Shown here one piece after another: positions 1-9,018 of a stretch of 64,000 nt of DNA. The notes beneath the pieces were generated by a model, which made no database searches, had not been told where the DNA came from, and was given only the letters and a program-made list of their open reading frames with translations. Each line of letters begins with the position of its first letter. Positions within the stretch are counted from its first letter, which is position 1. The stretch spans positions 1,811,065 through 1,875,064 of the forward strand of contig MU006216.1 of the NCBI GenBank assembly GCA_010093685.1. The letters are read 5' to 3'. A program made the translations under genes and the position numbers. Source of the DNA: Ophiobolus disseminans (taxonomy: Eukaryota; Ascomycota; Dothideomycetes; Pleosporales; Phaeosphaeriaceae).

Positions 1-1321
1 GTATCGAGAGTAAATGTCGATCTACATCGAACAGGGCAAGGGTCGCGTAGAGGGCTCGGGACGCGCACAAGTGTGTCGCAGTGGAAGGAGAGGACGCAGA
101 CTTACGCGCAAACCACCCTTCCTCCTCCTCTCTCCGCGTGGGCGCCGGAAGAGGAGCGCCGGGGTTCGTCTCTGCTATCGGAAGTCTGACGTAGCCACCC
201 TCTCCAAAGGGATTCAGGTTTTGCAACCTGCCCAGCAGCGAGGACGACGAGGTGTTCACGGGTTCGGGCTCTCTCCTACTCCATCCCAGCGAGCTCATCG
301 AGTCCCGGAACGAGGCGGAAGCCATGTCGGGTCCTCAGACAGGCGAAGTGGTCTTGTTGCTGTGGTGAAGCCTGTTTGCGGCGCAGAAGAGGGTGGAGGG
401 AAGTCACTGGAAGCAGGTCTGGGCTGTTCTTGAGGAAGCTTTTGGGAAGCCGCAGCAGGCGCACAGAGCTCTGCGGCCTTGGTGTCGCTAGGTAGCTGCC
501 GAAGACGCCAGCCTCTATTCCTCAGCTGTCAGGCTGATCCTGGCTGGTGTGGCTTGGGCCGTGGATGGGTGCAGCAACGGACTCCCGCGGCGATTGCTGT
601 GGAACGATGGTGCACACGGAACGGAGGATTTCGTGCAGATGATCTCCCTGGGGGGTCGGAGACAGAGGCCCAATGACGGATGTCAGACAGCCGTCTCAGC
701 GCGTGCGAGTGGAGGGGCGCTTGTGATGGGGGCGTGGGCAGCGGCGTGGAAGGAGCTGGTTGCGGTGCGCGGAAGGTGCGAGGGCGGGCGTGGGACGGTG
801 ATTGGCCACGGAGGGCGAGGCCAGCAGGAGCGTTGGAGGGTGTATTCCAGATTGAATCGCGGCGGCGGAGGGTGTGGTGGCAGTGATGGGAGCGGCCTAG
901 TCCATTCACTCGGACGTCTGCTCGCGCGTGTCTTGTCGTGGATCCCTGCTGCCTCGCACGGCGACTAGCGCGCGATCGGCTCCCGCATTGCATACTCAGA
1001 CGTGAGCGCGAGCATGGATGCGCTGAGCAAAACAGGACAGGACCGTCCTCAAACATGCTCACACACCTCATCTCTGGGCTATTGCTCGCTAGTGAGTCAC
1101 ATTGCGCGCCCTCTCCCGGCACTCGCACCTGGGACGCTGAGACAGGCAACATGGTGACCATCCGAGGCCACCCTGGGCAGGCTTCGGCAGCAGGCGAGCA
1201 GAGCCACTGTGAGGGTAAGGGTAAGGCGAAGAGTGAGATGGAAGAGCCGCAGCCAGTATATTATGAAGGCCGCCCGCGTCCTCTGCTGCGTCCAGTAATA
1301 CCTCTGCCTCCTGTACATCTG

Positions 1322-1345
1322 TCTGCATCTGCATCTGCATCTGCA
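1322..1345. repeat. Hexanucleotide microsatellite (TCTGCA)4
   Basis: Four perfect tandem TCTGCA units inside the non-coding region upstream of the bHLH gene. It creates spurious Ser-Ala and Met-Gln repeats in the translated frames. No function is implied; it could be polymorphic between strains. Confidence 0.85.
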
Positions 1346-2643
1346 TCCCCATACCGAGCACATATATGCGACGACGGGCCGGGCATCCTTCACCTCTACG
1401 TTCGTACCCACGTACTCGTCCCCCATACGTCACTGCCATCCCGTCTTACAGCGGCTGCCGCCATCGCCGCCGACACACGCAAGTGCGCTGCACGGCATCG
1501 CCTCTGCGTGCCTCTGCCTCTGCCGTCTCTTTGTGCGCGCCCCGCTGAGCGTGCAATCATTCACTACTGCGACTGCGTCAAACAGCCTGATTCGCCGCCG
1601 CTGCTCGCCTCTTGGCGGCCCGACTAGCGACACATCCTCGTTGACCGCCTTCCGGCTTTGGGCTCGTCCACAGCTCGCCGTCGCCCTTTCCTCTCTCCTG
1701 AGAGTGAGCGAGCACTTGAGCGCACTGCAGTCTACATAGTGCCGTGCCTGCCACTACCACGTCTCCCACCCGCCCGTGTCAAAGCGCATTGTCTGCCTGC
1801 CATCACATCCCGCACCACATTCAGACGCCGACTGGGGTCCATCCCACCCTTGAGCCTCCCCGCCATATACCCACCATCTACTCTACATCCCACATCCACT
1901 ATTTTACCCACACGTCGCACAACCTCACTACCTCAGGGAATTGCCCATACCACACGCCGCCGACCCCGCCGCGCCTCTCTCACCCGCGCCCGCTTCGAGT
2001 GAAGGAGACAAACCTGTGCCACCCAACGCCGCCCGCAGACCGCAGACCGCCCGCCTCGACCACCTCCAGTTTGCTGTCCTTGGGGCAAGCGCGAACTGCC
2101 TCTCGCCCCAGCCCTCGAAGCCACTGCTTCCGCCGAGCGTTGCAAGCCCCGTCGCGACTGCCCTGTCGTTGCTAGCAAGGTGAGTCAACCCCCGTCTGCT
2201 CCTTCCTTCTTTCCACCACCGCCCCATTGCTTCAGCCTGGGCCGCGTAGGATAGCCCGAACGGACGTTGCGGTGCCGTGCGACTGTTTCGCTGCTTTGGT
2301 CGCCTGTACCACCGTCTCCACAGAGCCGGGGCGCTGCACCGCTGCTGTCCGCCGTCGCTCGCCTTGGGTTACCTACCTGTGCGCCACACGCATGCAACCA
2401 ACCTCCAAACTGCTCAACACTTCGCTTCTGGGACGACGCGCTGACCTGCCCCCCTCCAGACCCGATCCAACCCGCCAGCCACGAGCGCCCACCACACCCC
2501 ACACCCAGAGTCTCCCAAAATAGGCTCTTGCGACTCACCTCCTCCCTTCCACTCCTGTCAAGGACCACTCCTTCGGGCCCGCTGTCTCTGCAAGGATCAG
2601 CAGAGGCAGTGAATGAGCAGCGTCGGCTGAAGGACCTCGTCCG

Positions 2644-2707
2644 GTGAGCAGCTCTCCGAGAAGGACGTCCTTTGCATTAGAGACGCGGGCTAACACTTCT
2701 TATGCAG
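2644..2707 (+). other. Probable 5' UTR intron of the bHLH gene
   Basis: GTGAGC donor at 2644, GCTAAC branch site near 2690 and TATGCAG acceptor ending at 2707 give a 64-nt intron of typical fungal form, 289 nt upstream of the start codon. It interrupts no supported coding frame, so it would be spliced from the leader. Confidence 0.55.
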
Positions 2708-2996
2708 ACAAACACCAGCCTGCTCTATTGATCACAGGAGGCTTGCTAGCCAGACCACGCATCACAAGTGAAGGTCTAGCTTGCTCCGAGTGTCCTTGTG
2801 CGCACCAGATAGCAATCGTCTGCTCGGACCCATATAGGGACACAGACCGTCTCGTGCTGCAATCACCCTGCAAGCCTGCATCTGCATTCCTTAGTCACTT
2901 GCCGGGATCAAGACAGATCGTTTCAGATCCAACGTTCGGGGACATCGGCCCTCGGACTCATCCATCCACATTCCTGGGTCACTGCATCCTCCAGTG

Positions 2997-4829
2997 ATGC
3001 CCACGCCTAGTAAGTACGCCTCTTGTCACACCCCCCATCCCCCCCCCCACACTGCACCGTCACGAGAACACCCTTTTCTGTTTCGTCTCTCCTATATGGT
3101 ATACTCCTTTCCCCGTCTTCCGTCCCTCACTTTCCTACCCTTCCCGTCAACCGTCATTTCCGATATGTACTACGAGACCATACTGACTGTCCCTCAAGCG
3201 GACGCTCTCTTCACTCCTCCGTCTTCTTACTCTCCTCAGAAGACCATTGCAAGGCTGGACCTTGGATTGGACTCGCCCTCTGACGACGTTCTAGACGCTG
3301 ATATTTTCAATATGACTGGCACAGGATCTCCTCAACCATACATCAAAGAAGAGGTCGACGATATCAACTTCAACTCCAACCACTTTATGAGCCGCAACGG
3401 ATTCGACATGAATCAGCAGTACGGCCACGCACAGTTCAGCTCCGCTCATGACAACGTCGGCAGCATCAACCCCTCCGATCTCAACAACATGAGCGGGAGT
3501 ATGAGCATGAACAATCAATTCGGCTCCACCAGCTACATCCAAGGCGCTGCCAACATCGCAGACGACGAGCTCGCCGACTCACTGGGCAACTTTGACCATC
3601 AGTCGGGCTTCAACGGCTTCGGCCACGACCATACGAACCAACACGACGTCTATCATGCAAGCTCCAGCAACGCGAACATGAATCAGATGTATTCAAACAC
3701 TCCGGATGACCTCCCAATCCACAGCCCCTTTGTGCACCCATCCAACTTCGACTTCAACCAGTACCAGTCAGGACCGCCACGGATGGGATTCCCGGCTAGC
3801 ATGCCAGCTGGCTCTATGCGACAACGCATCGTCATGAGCAGGACTGGATCTGATAGCCGCACCCCCATGTCGCCCAAGACACCGGCCATGGGTAGCCTTC
3901 ATCTTGGCACTCCTGATTCTGGCAACTTTGCTACTCAACCAATCATGACCAACATGCACCGCCATCAGAAGAGTGTCTCTGGTCAGTGGGATGGCACACC
4001 TGGCAGTGCCCACTCCTGGATCGACTCCCCGACGGCATCACCTCACACAGCTGCCATGCACCACCAGCAGATCTCCGAAGTCATCCACTCCGGCAAGCAT
4101 GCTTCGCTGCCAGCCAAGGTCGACATTGGCCAGACTCAGGACGCGAAGAAGCGTCGTCGCCGCGAGTCACACAACCTCGTCGAGCGTCGCCGCCGCGACA
4201 ACATTAACGAGCGCATTCATGACCTGTCTCGCCTTGTTCCCTCACACCGACTGGAGGACGAAAAAATCCGCAAGCACATTAATCAAAACGGACCCATGTC
4301 GCCAACCATGTCTAGCGGCATGTCGCCCCCACAAGCAACCTCCCTATTGGCTGGCGGAAGCGGTAGACGAGCTGCCGGCAACATTACACAAGGACTGCCG
4401 ATCGAGGAAAAGGACAAAGGCCCGAACAAAGGCGACATCCTCAACGGTGCCGTTAGCTGGACCCGTGACCTGATGTGGATGTTGTACAAGAAGATCCAAG
4501 AGTGTGACGAGATGGCAGCGCGCCTTCAGCAAACTACGGGCGAGGAGTGGTCAACTGAAATGACCGAGGACGAGAAGCGTATGAAGACCGAAATCATCGA
4601 CGCCATCGAGAAGAATGGCACCGGAACCTTCAGATACTCACGGGGCCCTGGGTCAGGCTTGAGGGTACCGAAGCACACCAATCTTGCTGGCGAGCCACTC
4701 AACGGCATTTCACCACAAAGCCTAAGCCCTGGCATGCAGAGTACTGGCAGTGGTTCTGGCTCGAACCAACACTACTGGTCGAATCAGAGCCTGAAGGAAG
4801 AGGATGAATACGGTATGGACATGGGTTGA
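2997..4829 (+). CDS. bHLH transcription factor (547 aa, one intron)
   Basis: A basic helix-loop-helix DNA-binding protein, expected to act in the nucleus on E-box (CANNTG) sites. Exons are 2997-3009 and 3199-4829. The 189-nt intron has a GTAAGT donor at 3010 and ends CTGACTGTCCCTCAAG at 3198. Splicing gives an N-terminus MPTPTDALFTPPSSY, more natural than the unspliced frame, which holds an implausible Pro/His/Phe stretch. The basic region and helix 1 lie near residues 322-354. ESHNLVERRRR contains the His-Glu-Arg trio that reads CACGTG-type boxes. Helix 2 is near 415-447, so the loop is expanded to about 60 residues, Ser/Pro/Met-rich with a PMSPTMSSGMSPP segment. The first 300 residues are Asn/Gln/Ser/Met-rich and low in order, like an activation region. 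The C-terminus is acidic. I recognise the fungal bHLH class but not a specific orthologue. Confidence 0.85.
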   Translation: MPTPSKYASCHTPHPPPHTAPSREHPFLFRLSYMVYSFPRLPSLTFLPFPSTVISDMYYETILTVPQADALFTPPSSYSPQKTIARLDLGLDSPSDDVLDADIFNMTGTGSPQPYIKEEVDDINFNSNHFMSRNGFDMNQQYGHAQFSSAHDNVGSINPSDLNNMSGSMSMNNQFGSTSYIQGAANIADDELADSLGNFDHQSGFNGFGHDHTNQHDVYHASSSNANMNQMYSNTPDDLPIHSPFVHPSNFDFNQYQSGPPRMGFPASMPAGSMRQRIVMSRTGSDSRTPMSPKTPAMGSLHLGTPDSGNFATQPIMTNMHRHQKSVSGQWDGTPGSAHSWIDSPTASPHTAAMHHQQISEVIHSGKHASLPAKVDIGQTQDAKKRRRRESHNLVERRRRDNINERIHDLSRLVPSHRLEDEKIRKHINQNGPMSPTMSSGMSPPQATSLLAGGSGRRAAGNITQGLPIEEKDKGPNKGDILNGAVSWTRDLMWMLYKKIQECDEMAARLQQTTGEEWSTEMTEDEKRMKTEIIDAIEKNGTGTFRYSRGPGSGLRVPKHTNLAGEPLNGISPQSLSPGMQSTGSGSGSNQHYWSNQSLKEEDEYGMDMG

Positions 4830-7430
4830 TGCTGCCCTCTCTTATCCTTTCCCGTTAAGCGCACAACATCCCATCGTTGATTTCCTACTCATGATACCCC
4901 GCGATACCCCGCACCACTTTTGCATCTTGCGGATGCATGCTCGAGTGCATCCATCAACATCAGGCGAATATGTCCCGATTGCCGGCTTTCTGGACAACGA
5001 TCGAAGGCCATTCGTCACCCTTCGCATCTTTTCCGACTGGATGCACACTGCCTTTGCTGGCCACGGGCAGCCCTCTTGCATGCATCACGGCACTGCCTGT
5101 CTCATTACATAACATCAATCGTCCCACCGCGGCGTACCATCATCCCTGGCGTCCATGGAGTCTACCGCCAAGGATACGATGTTGGTGAGGCGAAGGTCTT
5201 CGCCTTTCTGACAGCCGTATCTGGCATTCGTATCACAATATCTCGAATCTGGTCACTTCACCTTTCAGTTCTCGCACGGCAATGCACGGGGCTCATTTAC
5301 ACAATTTTGCACATCACCACTCAGTTTATCTTTAATGCTTGTTTAGTACCCGGGGCCATGAGGAGTTGGCGCCATGCAGTGTGTTGAATCATGGAGTTAC
5401 GGAGTGCGACGCTTTGTTGCTAGGAGAGATGGAGTGTTAGATGGTGGCATGGGGCAGGGGCATACGCGCCATGGGTCTGGGAGCTTTCGTTTTTAACTCA
5501 CATCATGTTCTTTCGGTTTTACGGAGAGGGCTATGGTCTTCACATAGCAGCACTTCATTGTTTTCCAATACACACTTTCATCAGATCGAAGTCTTGATTA
5601 TCATCTTGATGCCTGGTCATACGCCTGACGCCTGACGCCCTCTTGGAGTTTGAGGCACGAGGCCGAAGGACGTCCTCCTACTCTGCCACCACAGCCTGGC
5701 GCCCTTTGAAACAGGATTCTTATTCCCGCACTGAGTGACTCATTCTAGACTCGTCACCACTGCAGCCTGCTTCTCTTCGCTCTTCCTTGCTTATGCAGGA
5801 CAACGCAGAACCTCAGTACACTTGCCCATGTCTCATCGACAAGGCCTATGCCGTCCCGCACAAGAGCAACTTGTCCTCTTCCTAGCCGCAGTAAAAGTAA
5901 ATCCACCTCCATTCAATCTTCGCTGCCTAGCCAAATCGTCAACGTGAAACAGACTCTGCGTCGAGACTTCACCCCTCACTCTCGTACGCCCCTACAAGTT
6001 TCTCCACAAGGCACATAACAAAACATCGTGCAGAGGCGCCGACGTTTGAACTACTGTCGTACGTCCCTTCCTACCCTCGCGTCACCTTTTGCCTGCATCC
6101 CACTTCCCACCTTCCCACACCCATGGTATCTGTATCTACGATACATATTCTCCGAAACGCGTACCATCGCCGCCGTGCCCACCCAGCGCCTCGGCTAACG
6201 GCCGAGAAAGCAAAGCGGTGGTGGTCATGCACCTCGCACTCGACGTGGAAGTGACAGAAGGTGCTGTTACCTGGGACGGTGCAATGGGGTTGTGTCCTTC
6301 CTCATGGAGGGCAAGGATGTCTCACGCTGAGTGGGGAAGCCGAGGCGGATGGCATGGGGAGTGGAGTCATTTTGCTGCTGTGTGGTGGGGTAGGTAGAAA
6401 TGCACGTCTGGTAGTGTGGTATAGAGTACAAGAGGTATAAGTGTGAGTGTTATAGGCGTGCTATAGGGTTTAACAGATTTGGGCGCCACGGGGTTAGTCT
6501 GGTCCAGAGGTCTATCAGCCACGGAGGTGAGTTTGCAGGTATCGGACCTCCATACAGCTGGACCGTGGCTCGCTACCATAGCCATCGTATACACAACAGG
6601 AGGACGTACTCCAAGACGTTTACCCCTCCGCTGCGTCTGTCTCGGCCATCCGCATAGCCGGTTGCGTGCGACGGCTCAACAATGGAGGCCCACCGATATG
6701 CCCCTCGCTGCTGTACCTGTGCTAGCTCAACACTCGCAATCGCAGTGTCACGGCGCCGGATAGGCAAACGCCAGTGGACAACGCCCAGACGGTCCTGACA
6801 TCTGCGGCTGGAGGTGTAGTACGCGCGCACGGGCCCCGCAAATCGTATCGAGTTTTGGTGGTGTGGGAAGTCGTCGCAAGATGCGCCTGCTCAAGCTGTT
6901 CAACACACCATCCCCGCAACCACACTTCACACCCACAGTGACCACTTTTCCACCATCACGACATCATCTGCCACCGACGTCATCCTCGCCCCGCGATCAG
7001 ATGTGCCCCAACTGTTTCAAGCATGTGGTGCATAGTTGCGCGCAAGACTGCCATTGCGCCATCTGACGCTCGGACTTTGCGAATGACAGGGAAGAGGGGT
7101 CATCGGCAGTGCCTAGTAGGTGCTGCTGTGCGACGTTGCACCCTTTCCTTTCGAAGATCGGCAATGCTGATTGCCGGAATGGGGGGCGCGGGATGACAGA
7201 GTGTCTCAGTCGCGAGGTGAACTGATCGCTTGATGGTGTCGATGTTTGTTTTAGCCGATATGAGGTGGCGATTATAAGACAGTGGCTGTGAGAGTTTTGG
7301 TGTTGACGAATATATTGGTACGGGTATTGAGTGGTCCACTTGTTGAGGGTTCGATGTGGCTCAAACGGGACGCTGTGTTACAAGCACAGCCGCGGTACTC
7401 AACTGCAGTGGCGTGACCCAAATACCTCGC
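4830..7430. other. Intergenic region, about 2.6 kb, no supported gene
   Basis: The first several hundred bases are presumably 3' UTR of the bHLH gene. Frames elsewhere are short, lack domain-like composition and do not join through plausible introns. I found no tRNA or other RNA gene by eye. A small gene of several short exons could be missed, as the neighbouring COX19 shows. Confidence 0.4.
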
Positions 7431-7739
7431 CTACAGCATCTGGCAGCTGTCAACGCTGGATGTCTTTCCTTGTTCTCTCTCCTGCATGATTCTTCTCCCT
7501 TTGAGTGCCAGCCTCGCTGCTTCCAAGTCCTTGTCTAGCCCATGGCTTGCCTCTCCCAATGCTGAAGGATGCAGGGCGTCTCCAATGTAACCTGTCAAAT
7601 CTGCAAGACTCTCGATGGAACTTGCAGTCGTGACTCCGCGGAGGATTTTCATGCCGCCAGTTGTTGTGGGTCCGCCTGAACGAGAAGAGTTGGATCTAGA
7701 AGGGGTGGTTGCTCGGCTACTCGGATGCTGCCGAACCTA
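7431..7739 (-). CDS. Possible exon of an unrecognised small protein
   Basis: On the minus strand, from a plausible TAG acceptor at 7740 to the stop at 7431, one frame encodes a Ser/Arg/Thr-rich segment. It is followed by a well-composed helix-prone stretch (LADLTGYIGDALHP, then LEAARLALKGRRIMQEREQ). The first in-frame Met is at 7652. The composition looks protein-like, but I cannot find upstream exons and do not recognise a family. It lies 40 nt beyond the COX19 stop on the same strand. It could be a separate short gene or an alternative last exon of COX19, but the phases I tested do not join it in frame. Confidence 0.3.
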
Positions 7740-7778
7740 GAGACACGAGACCCTCATTCCAGGCGAGGCACTGGCTAT

Positions 7779-8706
7779 CTAAGATCCGCGAGGCTTATCT
7801 TGACCTTGAGGTTGCGATGGCTGAGTTGACGTTGCAGTTGCAGCAGCCGTGTCATCGCTATTGTCGCCGAATCCAAGGTTTTTGAATGAGTCAGGGGCCA
7901 TGAGGTTTCTATTGAGCAATCAGCATTGGCTTCGTCATGACGCTATTCTAGGCGATGTTGGGTTTTATTCGGATGGTGCCGAAGCGGTGCAACAGAAGGA
8001 AGTGGATATGTGGGCGTTGCCGGCAGGCATGGATGTTGTGCAATTCCAAAGCAGACAGACAGGTCGCCGAAAAGGCAGGAACCATGCCGATTCGACAAGC
8101 TTGCCATTTCAGATCGGGCCCGAGGCAAAGAATGAAGGATGCGGGCTCCCTTGCATCCTCTTTTCCTGAGAGTTCCGACGACCTGGTCCCAAGCACTTTG
8201 ACAGCTCGGTATGACAAGATTTGTTTCTGCCTTGCTTCTCAATATAGATTGCAGCTGAGCTGGTTGTGGCGGTGTGCAGCTAGGAGCGGAATATGTATGA
8301 CGAAAGGATAGAGAGCACGTACCGATCCATGCGGCAGGAGAGGTACGACTTGGAGAGGTTGCGACATTCGGGGTCGTTGGACCCTCTGTGCGATTTGATA
8401 CACCTCAGGTATGAGAGCATGATCTCTTTGCATTCTCCTGGGATGCAACGTCAGCCTTCGGGCATGTCCAGCGCAGTCGTTGGGGCCGAGGACTGGGAGC
8501 AGAGAGCGTACCGTCGTGATCGAGAGGGAAGGAACCGCGCTCAGGCCTGATGAGAAACAAGGTCAGCGCGTGATCGAATACGGTCACTGACTGTGAGATG
8601 GTCCACCACAACGATGATGCATTGAGCGATGCGAGAATGAAGGGAGAACCCACGGGTTTGGCTTCTGGATCTTTTGGCCGAGGCCTGCGCCGCCAAATGT
8701 GCTCAT
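7779..8706 (-). CDS. COX19: Cytochrome c oxidase assembly factor COX19 (110 aa, four exons)
   Basis: A small twin-CX9C protein of the mitochondrial intermembrane space, needed for copper delivery and assembly of cytochrome c oxidase. It is normally imported and oxidised by the Mia40 pathway. Exons on the minus strand are 8706-8654, 8546-8512, 8437-8323 and 7908-7779. All junctions are GT-AG and the phases agree. The product starts MSTFGGAGLGQ and contains PERGSFPLDHDGEC, the family's hallmark. Two CX9C pairs lie at C32/C42 and C54/C64, followed by CRMDRNLMAPD, which is split across exons 3 and 4. The Gln/Ala-rich tail is fungal-typical. The length fits the family (yeast about 100 aa). The third intron is 414 nt, long compared with the 107-nt and 74-nt introns before it. 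The exons are too short to stand out as ORFs, but the motif match makes the gene secure. Confidence 0.93.
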
Positions 8707-9018
8707 CTCGGAACAATGGTGCTGCTTTGGGTGGCAAGTGGAGAGCAATGGCTTGTACGGCTTGTACGGCTTATTCCAGCGGACTTTCAGAGTTGGTGAT
8801 GGAGTTTGTTGGAGTGAGCTCTGCATAAACTTAGCGCGACCGGGCCCGTGCCCTTCCCGCTTCATATCCCTGCCGACTCGGTATGACGTGCATCCAGGTC
8901 GCAGCATAGGCCGCTGGCCAGTAGACAAATGTGAACAAAACTACACGGTACATCAAATGTGCTGCAACAACACTGTAGGCCTTTGTGTGTGAATTCATAC
9001 GATATCACAAAACCTTCA

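Larger units (their letters stand above)
1..2996 (+). other. Promoter and long 5' leader region of the bHLH gene; no supported CDS
   Basis: No reading frame here looks like a protein. The overlapping frames on both strands are low-complexity (Arg/Pro/Ser-rich) and arise from pyrimidine-rich, GC-rich DNA. From about 1700 to 2560 the + strand is strongly C/T-rich, which is common upstream of fungal transcription-factor genes. A consensus splice donor sits at 2180 (GTGAGT) with no partner I can fix. A convincing leader intron lies at 2644-2707. I read the stretch from roughly 2 kb to 2996 as 5' UTR plus promoter of the gene starting at 2997, and see nothing definable in 1-1300. Confidence 0.5.

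Noticed and set aside
14..2647. Several overlapping frames of 60-230 codons on both strands
   Set aside because: They overlap each other in all frames, are Arg/Pro/Ser-rich from GC- and pyrimidine-rich DNA, and show no domain, signal or splice logic.
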